Source: Phylloscopus collybita
Taxonomy: Eukaryota > Chordata > Aves > Passeriformes > Phylloscopidae
NCBI GenBank assembly: GCA_027886175.1
Contig: JAJNNQ010000024.1
Coordinates: 33,149,001-33,213,000, forward strand
Length of the DNA stretch: 64,000 nucleotides
Direction of reading: 5' to 3'
Shown here: positions 22,401 through 30,364 of the stretch, one piece after another
Layout of the letters: each line of letters opens with the position of its first letter
Position numbering within the stretch: position 1 is the first letter of the stretch
Notes under the pieces: model-generated
What the model was told of the DNA's origin: nothing
Databases searched by the model: none
The model's input: the letters and a program-made list of their open reading frames with translations, nothing else
Position numbers and translations under genes: made by a program

Positions 22401-24378
22401 AAAGAAATCACAGAAATGACATCTGGCTCAAGACCTCTGAGCTGAAATTGGTCATTGGCAGGTGGATATGGGGAGAAAGTACTGTAAACACTCATTGTGT
22501 TCCAGATCATCTCCCAGCTTTCACTGTCTAGGGATCATATGGAAGACTAGACTGAGCTCTGGTCTGACACATTAAAGCCACCCCAGTGTTCACTTTTCAG
22601 GACTACAAATCAAGGTCAACTTACAAGGAGCGTTACTTACCATTAACAGTGAGATGTATGTGAACAGGACTGCAGCCACAATCAGGATAAGAAGAGACCA
22701 GAGAAACCAAAAGCCCAGGTTCCCATAGTTATACCTAAAAGTAAATCAATAAAATACTCTAAGAATGTTTTTGGCTAGGACGTGGACTAGAGAGGACCAA
22801 CAGCCTTGTTCCTTGAAGTTTTGAAATTTTCTAAGCAATAAGAAAAGAAAGGCAGAGGAATAGTCTACACTGTAACATGCAAAAGTGATTAAGAGCCTCC
22901 TTCCCAAAATCCCTGATTGCATTAACCATCAGACTAAAATACATTATTATATCTTTCCTTCCCACAATATTTGAGCAGCTTTAATTTAATTTCAGGGGGC
23001 AGATCTGCATATCTGTTGCCTACGTACTACAGAAGGAAAAGATGTGCATAAATCCCTGACATTTATTTCTTACTTTTGAATCTGGGAACATGGAATTCTC
23101 TGTCAGTAAGATAGCTGGCGCGATGCCTCTGATTCCAGCCACTACATTTCTTCATGTGGAATGGGGGAGAAAGGGAAGGGGGAAAATAATGACTCAGAGA
23201 AGAAAAACGTTATTTAGTCCCTTCCATTCACAATTTTTGTGACAATGATTCTCGTCTTTCTCCTAAATTCACACTTACACCTAAAAATTGTGTCCAAGCA
23301 AAGGCAGAGTCTCAGCACCACCAGAGTAATTGGACATTCAATTTGGATGCTGTAACCAAGAGTTTAAGGTGCCAAATCTTTGCTTCATGACTGAAGAGCC
23401 CTGTTGCACCACAGCTGCTCTGTAGCGTGCTCATCCCCTCCCAGTCAACCTAGTGACCTGTCAAAGGGGTAGGAGAGGAGGAAAAGACATTACTTACCAG
23501 TCAAAGCCATTGTAGTCGTTTTTGCCTTCACCCCACGTGTACAGAAAGACCAGAGAAAAGCAGAAAGCTGCAACGAGCAATGGGAAAAACATGCATTCCC
23601 GCTGGAGAGGGAGAGGAAGGACAAGCAGTCAGAGCTATGGCCAGCCCAGAGCAATCAAAGCAAATGGCAGGTACTTTTAAGCTGTCCCTAAAAATATGTA
23701 GCTTCGTCTTGAAATTCTAACTGAAGTAAATATGGAGAGGAATTCCCATCCTGTCCCTTGTAACCAGGAAAATGTCCTCAAAAGCATACTCTGCTTTTTG
23801 TTCTCAGGGAAAACCCATGACTTCCCAAATGAATGGGATTTTAACTGCCTCACAAGAGAGGAAATTGCACTGTAGAGCACCTTGCTTTACAATCTTTACT
23901 GCCCACCCCACCTTAATGTTACTTCTTTAATTTGATTCTGTGGCTTTGAGATGTTCTACTGGCCAGGAGAGGTTGGTGCTAGGTCCACATTTATTAGCTG
24001 TGGCACAGACAAATTGAGCCTGCCACAGAAGCAGCAATTTATCAGGCATTTAGAGCAAAATCTAACAGCCTAACAGATCCAAATGGGCTCCAAATGATAT
24101 TGGGCTGGGATTCCATGACATCAACCCCTTGCCTGCTTAGACTGCCCTGCCCCAGTAGAGAAATCCAAGTCTATGCTGACTGTGAGCTCCTTTACCATGC
24201 TGCAGCAGCATTTCCCGGGCTCGGTCTTTTCGCGCTGGTACCGCTTCCACCGGCAGCTGTAGAACCCAGCCAGGCAGGAGATGAAGGGCTGGTGCTCGTA
24301 CCTCTGCAGCAAGCTCCGACGGACCACCTTCAGCTTCCCAAACTTGTGCCTCTTGAGACTGGTGGGACTGGCCTCCAT
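4407..24378 (-). CDS. GDPD4: GDPD4-like six-pass membrane glycerophosphodiester phosphodiesterase; gene span, 13 coding exons, C-terminus unresolved
   Basis: Thirteen exons on the minus strand, listed separately below, join in consistent phase into 542 codons plus two bases. Predicted order: cytoplasmic N-terminus (1-61), five membrane helices (about 64-240), the GDPD catalytic domain (about 248-510) and a sixth helix (about 522-543). Catalytic signatures are intact: GHRGAP at 254-259, PENT at 263-266, LETD at 281-284 and LMHD at 295-298. This is the layout of the GDE2/GDE3/GDE6 group, in which the catalytic domain faces outside the cell. Family members hydrolyse glycerophosphodiesters, and some (GDE2) release GPI-anchored proteins; the physiological substrate of GDPD4 is poorly defined. 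The closest family member I can recall in detail is GDPD5. GDPD4 is chosen because PAK1 lies immediately upstream in the same orientation, as in human. Human GDPD4/GDPD5 run to just over 600 residues, so roughly 60-80 C-terminal residues are missing here or lie outside the window. Confidence 0.85.
4490..5592 (-). other. GDPD4: GDPD4 intron 12
   Basis: No repeat family recognised. A decoy exon-like segment at 5031-5072 is treated under rejected items. Confidence 0.6.
5593..5740 (-). CDS. GDPD4: GDPD4 coding exon 12 (end of GDPD barrel)
   Basis: A 148-bp exon with acceptor CTTTTAAAG and donor GTAAGT. It encodes [20 protein letters not shown] then [20 protein letters not shown] and on to PLFLM. 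The VN-PWL-SL-WC-G--SVT-N string is the diagnostic end of the GDE2-type catalytic domain. Confidence 0.9.
6035..6352 (+). mobile_element. CR1 LINE 3' fragment
   Basis: The order of CR1 landmarks is clear: AATGGCCTCAAGCTGCACC, GGTTTAGATTGGATGTTAGG, a TTCTTAATGG piece, then TGATCTTAGAGATCTTTT and a decayed ATTCTATCAT end. It is 5'-truncated, as most avian CR1 copies are. Divergence is moderate. Confidence 0.88.
6379..6540 (-). mobile_element. tRNA-Ile-derived SINE with CR1-like tail (TguSINE1-like)
   Basis: Read on the minus strand, the 5' part has TTAGCTCAG (A-box-like, about 6515-6523), GGTGCT, and GTGGGTTCAATCCC (B-box-like, about 6459-6472), followed by GAGCCA. That is the order and spacing of a tRNA-Ile gene with D-arm decay. 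The 3' part carries CCTTCCAGCTCTGG and ends ATTCTGCGATTCTGTGG, the CR1 terminus. A tRNA-Ile head joined to a CR1-X tail is the published architecture of the passerine TguSINE1. It is not a functional tRNA gene: the D-arm and acceptor stem are disrupted. Confidence 0.72.
6731..7090 (+). mobile_element. CR1 LINE 3' fragment
   Basis: Shows CAGCCTGAGAAAAGAAGGCT, GGAGACCTTAGAGCACCTTC, GGAATGGCCTTAAA, TAGATCAGACATTAGGAAAA, and the GATTCTATGAT terminus. Same orientation as the copy 0.4 kb before it, with the SINE between them. Confidence 0.92.
7837..7994 (-). CDS. GDPD4: GDPD4 coding exon 11 (GDPD domain)
   Basis: A 158-bp exon with acceptor GCCTGCAG and a donor reading GTAGGT. It encodes [20 protein letters not shown], then a loop, then [25 protein letters not shown] and the LNL-YT strand match GDPD5. 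The exon ends two bases into Arg466. A second AG lies inside the exon (CCTGGGTTTCAG, about 7946); using it would break the reading frame. Confidence 0.87.
7995..8799 (-). other. GDPD4: GDPD4 intron 10
   Basis: Unique-looking AT-rich sequence; no repeat or exon recognised. Confidence 0.6.
8800..9024 (-). CDS. GDPD4: GDPD4 coding exon 10 (GDPD domain middle)
   Basis: This is the longest exon, 225 bp and phase 0 to 0, with acceptor TTTCTAG and donor GTAGGG. It encodes residues 339-413, including [19 protein letters not shown] and [13 protein letters not shown]. These align with the QNQSICSLAELLELA and PPREHPYRS segments of GDPD5, helices of the TIM-barrel fold. Confidence 0.9.
9025..9710 (-). 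other. GDPD4: GDPD4 intron 9
   Basis: Contains a short A-rich tract at 9043-9059 and a CR1 tail at its distal end. Nothing else recognised. Confidence 0.6.
9558..9695 (-). mobile_element. CR1 LINE 3' fragment
   Basis: Minus-strand CR1 end: on the plus strand it reads GGATTGGAAGAGACCTTTAA, TCATCTAGTGCAAGCCCCCTG, then CAACTGGATCAGGTTGCC. It ends about 15 bp from GDPD4 exon 9's donor side. Confidence 0.85.
9711..9861 (-). CDS. GDPD4: GDPD4 coding exon 9 (DGVPFLMHD catalytic His)
   Basis: A 151-bp exon with acceptor CTGGCAG and donor GTAAGC. It completes a split Ser and encodes [18 protein letters not shown] and on to LNAGTWFLK. His297 in LMHD is the general-acid histidine of the family. The end [12 protein letters not shown] matches LQRLNAGQWFLK of GDPD5. 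Confidence 0.9.
9862..10716 (-). other. GDPD4: GDPD4 intron 8
   Basis: No clear repeat. A GTGCCTCAGTTTCTCTAG stretch near 10080 loosely recalls the 3' end of MIR elements, too short to call. Confidence 0.5.
10717..10799 (-). CDS. GDPD4: GDPD4 coding exon 8 (PENT and LETD metal-site motifs)
   Basis: An 83-bp exon with acceptor TTTTTCAG and donor GTGAGG. It encodes [20 protein letters not shown] then LETDVAI. PENT and the Glu/Asp pair E282/D284 are the canonical GDPD metal-binding and catalytic acids. As I recall it, GDPD5 has Gln-Ala-Asp at this place, so this protein keeps the more canonical form. Confidence 0.88.
10800..11280 (-). other. GDPD4: GDPD4 intron 7
   Basis: Contains a CR1 3' fragment; the remaining sequence is unremarkable apart from an AC/AG-rich stretch near 11190-11230. 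Confidence 0.6.
10956..11100 (-). mobile_element. CR1 LINE 3' fragment
   Basis: On the plus strand: AACAGAATCACAGAATGGTT, GGGTTGGGAGGGACCTTGAA, then GGTTGCTCAGAGCCCC. Well-preserved CR1 terminus in minus orientation. Confidence 0.92.
11281..11426 (-). CDS. GDPD4: GDPD4 coding exon 7 (transmembrane helix 5 and catalytic GHRGAP)
   Basis: A 146-bp exon with a polypyrimidine acceptor (TTTTTTCAG) and a GTAGGT donor. It encodes helix 5 ([20 protein letters not shown]) and then [14 protein letters not shown]. His255 and Arg256 are the invariant GDPD catalytic pair. The exon ends in phase 0 after Met260, directly before the PENT motif in the next exon. Confidence 0.9.
11427..12962 (-). other. GDPD4: GDPD4 intron 6
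   Basis: No repeat family recognised. A short AGCCCC triplet repeat lies at about 12800-12818. Confidence 0.6.
12963..13056 (-). CDS. GDPD4: GDPD4 coding exon 6 (transmembrane helix 4)
   Basis: A 94-bp exon with acceptor CTTGCCAG and donor GTACGG, starting in phase 0 and ending one base into a Val codon. It encodes [20 protein letters not shown] then [11 protein letters not shown]. The APYLHIGA start matches APFLHVGA of GDPD5, and the basic end marks the cytoplasmic side of helix 4. Confidence 0.85.
13057..15178 (-). other. GDPD4: GDPD4 intron 5
   Basis: Mostly unrecognised. A weak CR1-terminus-like patch (ATGGAATCATAAAACTGTAG) is at 14454-14473. TGTGGTAT occurs three times between 13508 and 13552. 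Confidence 0.55.
15179..15277 (-). CDS. GDPD4: GDPD4 coding exon 5 (transmembrane helix 3)
   Basis: A 99-bp phase-0 exon with acceptor GTCCCCAG and donor GTAAG. It encodes [20 protein letters not shown] followed by [13 protein letters not shown]. The helix followed by Trp and charged residues matches the third membrane segment of GDPD5 (helix, then LWEDEWEVLLISLQ). Confidence 0.85.
15278..17032 (-). other. GDPD4: GDPD4 intron 4
   Basis: Contains one CR1 fragment and an oligo-T run near 16022-16031. Confidence 0.6.
16381..16505 (-). mobile_element. CR1 LINE 3' fragment
   Basis: On the plus strand: GAGTTGAAAGGGACTTTAAA, CCATGGCCAGGGATGCC, GGATCAGATTGCTCAAGGCC, CCAGCCTAGTCTTGAACAC. Minus orientation. 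Confidence 0.88.
17033..17092 (-). CDS. GDPD4: GDPD4 coding exon 4 (short loop exon)
   Basis: A 60-bp phase-0 exon encodes [20 protein letters not shown]. Acceptor TTTCCCAG, donor GTGGGG. GQQ-LHW-HK aligns residue for residue with the GQQMNLHWLHK segment of GDPD5, so the call is firm despite the short length. It lies beyond the gene's largest intron (5.5 kb). Confidence 0.85.
18238..18376 (+). mobile_element. CR1 LINE 3' fragment
   Basis: GGCCAGGTTGAATGGGGCTT, CATTCCTGTCCATGACAGG, TTGAAGGTCCCTTCCAAC and an ACAATTCTGTGAT end. Plus orientation. Confidence 0.9.
18615..18890 (-). mobile_element. CR1 LINE 3' fragment (CR1-X-like end)
   Basis: On the plus strand: GAGCCAGAAGGGACCCACAA, GGATCACCAAAGTCCATCGT, CCCTGGGGAGCCTGTTTCAG, GGTGAAAAACCCTCTCCTAA. 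The CCCACAAGGATCA segment is typical of the CR1-X/Y group. Minus orientation. Confidence 0.9.
22641..22734 (-). CDS. GDPD4: GDPD4 coding exon 3 (transmembrane helix 2)
   Basis: This 94-bp exon has a TTTTAG acceptor and a GTAAGT donor. It completes the split Trp codon and ends in phase 0 after Met127. The residues [10 protein letters not shown] lead into a hydrophobic run ([20 protein letters not shown]), the second membrane helix. Confidence 0.85.
22735..23497 (-). other. GDPD4: GDPD4 intron 2
   Basis: AT-rich, no repeat recognised. Confidence 0.6.
23498..23601 (-). CDS. GDPD4: GDPD4 coding exon 2 (transmembrane helix 1)
   Basis: The acceptor CTCTCCAG precedes 23601 and the donor GTAAGT follows 23498. 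The exon is 104 bp, starts in phase 0 and ends after two bases of a Trp codon. It encodes [20 protein letters not shown] followed by [15 protein letters not shown]. The hydrophobic run is the first membrane helix, and the acidic/aromatic loop after it aligns with the NDYDEFNW loop of GDPD5. Confidence 0.85.
23602..24195 (-). other. GDPD4: GDPD4 intron 1 (between coding exons 1 and 2)
   Basis: No repeat or additional exon recognised. Confidence 0.6.
24196..24378 (-). CDS. GDPD4: GDPD4 coding exon 1 (start codon, residues 1-61)
   Basis: The ATG is at 24378 and 61 codons follow to a GTAAAG donor (24190-24195). The exon encodes a basic cytoplasmic N-terminus. The stretch [20 protein letters not shown] matches in spacing the Cys/Trp/Arg motif near the N-terminus of GDPD5. 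A good acceptor (TTCTTGTTTCAG) ends at 24405, so this exon also carries 26 bases of 5' UTR and an upstream non-coding exon must exist. The start is 20-odd residues longer than GDPD5's; an upstream in-frame alternative was not seen. Confidence 0.85.
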
Positions 24379-24404
24379 CTGAGTGGCTTTATCTCATCTT
24401 CCTC
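24379..24404 (-). other. GDPD4: GDPD4 5' UTR part of first coding exon
   Basis: A pyrimidine-rich acceptor ending in TTTCAG sits just above 24404 on the minus strand, 26 bases before the ATG. The leader is therefore spliced, and the promoter is not next to the first coding exon. Confidence 0.55.
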
Positions 24405-26479
24405 CTGAAACAAGAACACAAGTTTTACGGGGAGACTGTTGGGTAAGCTTTCCATATTTGAAAAAGGAGAGAAAGTTTTCCCCAGCAGATGCTGAGACCA
24501 GCAGGAAGTGATGCTGAGGACATCACACCTAATTTTATACACCAAAGTGAGATGGCCAGCTGAGAAGGATAGTCACTGCAAATCCTCCTAGCAGCCAGCA
24601 CTGCTCCTGGTTGTAACTTAGGCGCTCTGTATCATCTTTGGTGCTACCTCTGCCTCCTTTTGGCTATACAGGGAGTTCTGGGAAATGAATTCATTAACTT
24701 AAGCACATTTCTTTATGTCATATGAACCTGAATGTAGGATTAGCTATGGGAATTATTCAGCATCCCTGTGACCTCCTTGAAACATGCTATCAGTTTAACC
24801 AGCTCATGTAGAAAAGGCACTAAACCACCCCAGGTATAGAGCTCTCTTATCCTGGCAAAACTGCAGCACTGCAGAGACTGATCCCTTAAGAAATAATTAT
24901 TACCTGGCTGAAACAACTTTACTTGGAACAGATTTTCAAGTGTAGAAAGACCAGCTGCAAAGATGTACATGTGGGAGATCTATTCATAATCACAATTGAA
25001 AACAAAGAACTTGGTGGTAAATTGCAACCAGTGTAGTTACAGTGAAGCAAATAGCACAGGGACTAGTGCTAGTTGAAGAGTGGTTCACCCTGCAGGGCAC
25101 TACCAAGACTTCAAGGAAAGATATAGGGAAACAGTTTTTTGTGGACATGTAAAGAAGCCCCGTTATACAGCTCTTCTTTGGAGTCAAGTTAGTCAGAAAT
25201 GTTTTCTCTTGCACTGAAAGTGCCACCACATCCTTGAGTCCACATCAACCATGTTCAAATCTTGGAATAACTGCTTCAAAAGCCCAGCTTAGGGCTCAAG
25301 ATTTCCCTGATTTTTCAGATGTAATAACGATAACTTAAGAGGAAGAATAAACAGTTTACTGAACTATGCACATGGATGAAACACACGTATAAAGGGTTTG
25401 TGTTCGGAAATAACTCAGATCCCAATGTGACTTCGGAGAAATCAGTGCATAAATCCTTGCAGACTGACACATCCATAACTGACCAGTCTGCAGAAAGCAC
25501 TAATAAATCAGAGACATGAGACACAAGTTAAAACAGAAAAGACACTCTCCTCGTACCCTTTCCAAGTGCCCCAGGGCCTGTGGGCAGCTGGAGTACAAGG
25601 AAAGCGGATGGAAAGGAAACAAAAAGGAGGTTCACTTTGGACCAGTACTAACTATGCAGTGCTAAGAGTGCCATGCCATGAATGCCTTCCTGAGATAGAT
25701 GTGTCTGTCCATCCAGGACAGTCATAGGGAATCACACACACTTGGATGTGGTGGTGTCAAGCCATCCCTAGAAGCTCAGCAGTACCAGATCTTGGCACCA
25801 GCAAGTCACCCTTAGTAAAAAATTGATGCCAATCTCATGTGGCAAGATGGTGATCCTGCTCTAGAATTCCCGGAGCACAGCTAGGGGGATGTGGTGCAGA
25901 TGACAGCTGATCTGGCTGGTTTCATCAGCTGGTCTATAGTACACCTGGCATAAACCCAGCAATTACCAAGTTACAACAGCCACAGCTTCTGAATATATTT
26001 GAAGCTTCAGAGCTCTTACCAGAAGGCTGTCACATGCCATGGGATTGCAATATTTGTTACCTCCTACAAGGATCTCCAAAATGTGAGTTCCTGTATCACC
26101 AAAGCACAGTGTCTATTCTTGCTCAGCCATTCTCCTTCAGCAACAGGAACTCAGGACACTGGACCAAACGCATTAGTTTTGCTGTCAAAGGGCCATGAGG
26201 TTTGTTACTCACATTCCCAGGTGTGGGCACAAGGCTCACACATCAATATTTGTCTACAAGCACACAGGATTTGACAGGAAGACATTATGGAGATCCTGAA
26301 ACACTGCCCACATCATCTGCCTGCCTACAGCAGCATGCCGGGTGTTACACCTAGGTGTTAGCTTACCCCTCATGAAACTGTCAGTGATGGAGATACCACC
26401 ATATCTTAAGACATGCTGAACAAGTCCTAACTTGTTTTGTAATTAAAAGTTGGGGTTTTTTTCCCAGTGCCTTATTCCC

Positions 26480-26690
26480 TGTATTACAGTTAAGGACATT
26501 ATTTCATGCCTTGTTTATCATAAATGTAGAGAACAGCTTAAACTCTTCCTCTGTTAAGCATTACATCTGGTCACATATGGATGTCTCCTCTTAAACCTTC
26601 TCTGGCCTCAACTATCCCAGCTTTTCTAGTCTTTCCTTGTAGTTCATGTTTCCTCCTCAGAGTATCCTTGTATGGAGTGCACAGCCACCT
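26480..26690 (-). mobile_element. Ancient CR1/L3-like LINE fragment
   Basis: On the plus strand GTCTCCTCTTAAACCTTCTC, CCCAGCTTTTCTAGTCTTTCC, TTGTAGTTCATGTTTCC keep the order of old CR1/L3 3' regions (GTCTCCTCTTAG...CAGTCTTTCCTCATAG) with heavy divergence. Confidence 0.45.
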
Positions 26691-26912
26691 GCTATTTGGG
26701 ATTAGAGTGGCATTTCCCATGGGTTTTGGCACACGGTAGCCACAGCCTGTCCAGGTAACACCTGTTCACCCATAGCACAGGCTACTCGATACCTGCAGCA
26801 TCCAGTTTCTCTCATGTATCAAACATCATCTGGCCTTGAGCTTCTGAATGCTTAAATAATTCACCCTGGACTCACCCCCAGCAGAAAGGGAAAGGTGTTT
26901 TCAGCTTCATCA

Positions 26913-27110
26913 TACAATGACAGAATTGTTTGGATTGGAAGGAATCTTAAAGACATTCCATTAGACCAGGTTGCTCAGAGTCCCATTCAACCTGGCCTTG
27001 AACTCTTCCAGGGATGTGGCATCCAAAACTTCTCCAGGCAATATCAGAGCTTCATCTACGCATCAGGGTACTTACCACTGTAATCAAGAATTCCATCACC
27101 TCCTGCCTTA
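26913..27110 (-). mobile_element. CR1 LINE 3' fragment
   Basis: On the plus strand: GTTTGGATTGGAAGGAATCT, CAGGTTGCTCAGAGTCCC, AACCTGGCCTTGAACTCTTCC, then decayed sequence to about 27110. Minus orientation. Confidence 0.87.
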
Positions 27111-27644
27111 GTCTTTCCAATCAAGTCACCTCTCCAAGCCCATGGGTTATTGGGAAAGGGACACTTCATTGCAGAGGAGGTTGGGGAATGAGGGAGAGAC
27201 AAACACAACCTGCTGTCCATAACCCCCTCCACCAGCCTCTGGTTCTCCCAAGAACATCAGGCTGGCCAAAGGAGAGCAAAGCACCTTTCTCTCTGAATCC
27301 CCATTGGCCCTGCATTCCAAGCAGTATCACTATGGCAATAACACCTTTCAGCATCAAGAGACTCAAGAAACATAACTTGTCCCCTGCTTTGGGCTCTAGT
27401 TTCTGCTGGCATCCATCTGTCCCTCTTTTCCTATTCTCTCCCTTTTCTCTTCCCAGAGACCTTTTCCCTCCTCTCGCAGCCCCCAATAAACAGAGCTGAC
27501 TCAGATGCTCCTCTGAAGTCTGCAAAAGGGCCAAAGAATCCTACAAAGGCAATAAACTCGGACTGAAATTTTATCTTGTCAAGTACAGAGGACAGATGTT
27601 CTCTAGCACTAAAGCAAATGGAGTAATAAATGGATTGCACCCTA

Positions 27645-27780
27645 TTGCACCTTCCAGTACCTAAAGTGGTTAATATTGAGCTGGAGAAGGACTTCTGACA
27701 AGGGCATGGAGTAACAAGACAAGAGGGACTGAAAGAAGGTAGGTTGAGATTAGATTTTAGGAAGAAATACCAGTGAGCTC
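27645..27780 (+). mobile_element. CR1 LINE internal fragment
   Basis: CACCTTCCAGTACCTAAAG, GAGCTGGAGAAGGACTTCTG, CAAGGGCATGGAGTAACAAG and GATTAGATTTTAGGAAGAAA are in CR1 order. It lacks the 3' terminus. Plus orientation. Confidence 0.8.
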
Positions 27781-29449
27781 TTGTCCAAAGCAGAAACCAT
27801 CTGGTCAATCCCAAGACAATGATTTGATCCAAGGCTTCTGCTCCCTCTGGGCTTGCCTAGCAAATGGGAGCCTTTGAGCAGCTCTGCCCCACAGCTTCAG
27901 GGACTGCTGGGTCCCTGCTGAAGAATGAAGCACAAGGATGCTCGAGGCACTAGACAAAAGGTGATGCTTGCATGGAGATACAAAGGAAAGACTTGACAGC
28001 GAGAGGGAAGACCAAGGACAGCTTACCAAAACTGAGGCTGCTTCACTCTTAAAGCACTGACTCCTAAGAAGAGCCCATGTCCCCCTTCAGCTCTGCAAGG
28101 TTCATGTATTGCAATGCATTTACACTGTGCTGTTGCTGCTACCAGCAAACAGTCCAGTAACAACTCCTAGGACAAGTCCAGGAGGAATCCCTCTTAGATG
28201 TGCCAGGTCCCATGTGAGAATGAGGAAAACAAAGACAGACACAAGGAGAGTCAGAAGGGTGCTTCTCAGTTAAAATGCACTCATATCTCCAGGTACCCCA
28301 TTGTTCTCTTTATATGTGTCCTTCCAAACAGGCCATCACTCCTCCCCTTTTACCTCTGCATATTTTCCCTCGTTTCTGCCCTCAGGTTCATCTCCACGTT
28401 CTCAAGTAATTCTGTTCCATTTAACACAAGCTCCCTCCTTACCACTCAGGCACCCTTCAGGTTCTGCATGACCCTCTGTCCCATGGTTTTATCCTTCATG
28501 GTTTCATCCATGGTAACCAATTACCAGCTCTCATAGCTGCCACAGCTGGGACAAGGCAATTAGAAGCCATAAAAACATTATAACTCCCAAGGTCTGGCTG
28601 AATCTGCAGTGCCTCAGACCACATTAAACACTGACACATTTGAATTTACAAGCATCTGATCCTAAGAAAGATAATATCCCAGTAACTGTGCCCAACAACC
28701 ACCTAAGGGACAAACAACACTGAAACAAGGGACAGATGCCGAAGCCAAAAACCAGTTCAGTCCTTGGCAGGACCTAGCAAGAGGCTTCACAGTCCTTGCA
28801 TCTATATTTGAAGCACAGTTCTCTTAAAATTCAGAGATTGTCTGCAATGCCTGCCCATCTTTACCAGACAAAGTTAAATGGATGGAAAAGGGAAACAGAA
28901 AACTTGCATCCTTTCACTGGAAAAGCAAGCAGGTAAACACACATCAGTAGGACGGCAAAGCTTAGGACTCCTTAACAAGTGAGGCATGAAGGCAGAAACA
29001 TGTTTCTCTGCTCCATAAACCCCCGGGACTTTAGGTTTTTCCATGGCAAACAGAGACTTTGCTCATAGATAAGAGTCCCCATAATCGCAGGCAGTCAGAC
29101 AGGGCTGCTGCTTTCCCACTGCTTGGCAGAGAGTGCGGAAAAGCATGGGAAATAGCCTGGGGGGATGAGAGAGGAAAGTGAAGGAGAGAAAAATCAGGAA
29201 ACATATTCAGCCACACAGCCTGAATGCTGAAAGCACTGAAATGAGGAACCTGCTTCAGAAGCCAGCGGATAAGCAAGGATTAAAAACCTGTGTCTTTTTC
29301 GGTGCTGGGCTTGGAGCATTCATCTTCCAAGGGGCAAAAGTATAGCTGCCAAATCTGGCATTGCCCTATAGCTTTTACCCTTAGGGCCTCTTGAGCATTT
29401 CTTTCCTTTCCCCTGCACCGAGCCATCTTCCACACCGTACCTAACAGCG

Positions 29450-29865
29450 CAGGGGGTTCTAAGGCAGGGTCGGCGGGGCGGCAGCAGCGGCAGCAGCGGC
29501 GGCCGAGGTACGGCCTGGGGGTGAGGGTCAGGTCGGGCTGCCCAGGGGGAAACTCTCGAGCAACAGCAGCAGCAGAGCCCCTGCAGCACCGGGAGCGGGC
29601 CAGGAGCGGGAGGAGCCGGGAGCACCGCGGCGGTTTCAAACCGGCCCGGGCAGCGCGAGCGGCGGCGCGGGCGAACGGAGAGCGGCGCGGGGCTGGCTCG
29701 GGGCTGGAGCGGGGCTGGCTCGGGGCTGGCTCGGGGCTGGTGCAGGGACCGCGCGGGGACTTCGCGGGGCTGGCGCGGGGCTGGCGCGGGGATTCCGCGG
29801 GGATTGCGCGGGGGTTCTCTGGCGGGCAGCGGCTGGCGCGGGCAGCTGTTTACACGTGCAGTGGC
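29450..29865. promoter_or_regulatory. CpG island, candidate GDPD4 promoter
   Basis: Sharp rise in CpG and GC content against AT-rich flanks: GGCGGGGCGGCAGCAGCGGC, GCGCGAGCGGCGGCGCGGGC and many GCGGGGCTGG units. Minus-strand transcription from here would run towards GDPD4 coding exon 1, 5 kb away. A minus-strand splice donor (GTACGG, 29435-29440) lies at the island's edge, suiting a non-coding first exon. Function is inferred from composition and position; a second candidate lies at 39.6 kb. Confidence 0.6.
29690..29815 (+). repeat. GC-rich short-unit repeat, G-run cluster
   Basis: Imperfect repeats of GCGGGGCTGG and CTCGGGGCTGG, unit about 10-11 bp, inside the CpG island. There are a dozen runs of three or more G on the plus strand at short spacing, so quadruplex folding is plausible. 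Confidence 0.75.
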
Positions 29866-30320
29866 TGTCCCAGCGAATGTCCCAGCAGTTGTCCCAGCGA
29901 ATGTCCCAGCGGTTGTCCCAGCAGTTGTCCCAGCGAATGTCCCAGCGAATGTCCCAGCAGTTGTCCCAGCGAATGTCCCAGCAGTTGTCCCAGAGGATGT
30001 CCCAGCAGTTGTCCCAGCAGTTGTCCCAGAGGATGTCCCAGCAGTTGTCCCAGCGAATGTCCCAGCAGTTGTCCCAGCAGTTGTCCCAGCGAATGTCCCA
30101 GCAGTTGTCCCAGAGGATGTCCCAGCAGTTGTCCCAGCAGTTGGCCCAGCAGTTGTCCCAGCGAATGTCCCAGCAGTTGTCCCAGAGGATGTCCAGCAGT
30201 TGTCCCAGAGGATGTCCCAGCAGTTGTCCCAGCATTTGTCCCAGAGGATGTCCCAGCAGTTGTCCCAGCAGTTGGCCCAGCAGATGTCCCAACGGATGTC
30301 CCAGCGGTTGTCCCAGGGGT
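29866..30320. repeat. 12-bp minisatellite, 38 units, consensus TGTCCCAGCAGT
   Basis: Thirty-seven 12-bp units and one 11-bp unit (30190-30200) run head to tail. The main variants are TGTCCCAGCAGT, TGTCCCAGCGAA, TGTCCCAGAGGA and TGTCCCAGCGGT, plus a TGGCCC variant. Variants recur in runs: several blocks begin with two CAGT units about 60 bp apart, which suggests growth by multi-unit duplication. The last four units (30273-30320) are more diverged. As the unit is a multiple of three and lacks stops, long frames stay open on both strands (repeats such as CPSS, VPAV and SQQL on the plus strand). No start, splice or family signal supports translation. Confidence 0.95.
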
Positions 30321-30364
30321 TGGCGCAGGGAGGGTGCAGTCAGCTGCCACAAATGCCTCGAGAT

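Larger units (their letters stand above)
17093..22640 (-). other. GDPD4: GDPD4 intron 3 (largest, 5.5 kb)
   Basis: Contains two CR1 fragments and a cryptic exon-like segment at 20328-20391. The rest is unrecognised. Confidence 0.6.
24405..29440. other. Upstream of GDPD4 coding start: probable 5' UTR intron
   Basis: No coding exon recognised. Contains an ancient CR1-like fragment and two younger CR1 copies. If the CpG island at 29.45 kb is the GDPD4 promoter, this stretch is the first intron. Confidence 0.45.
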
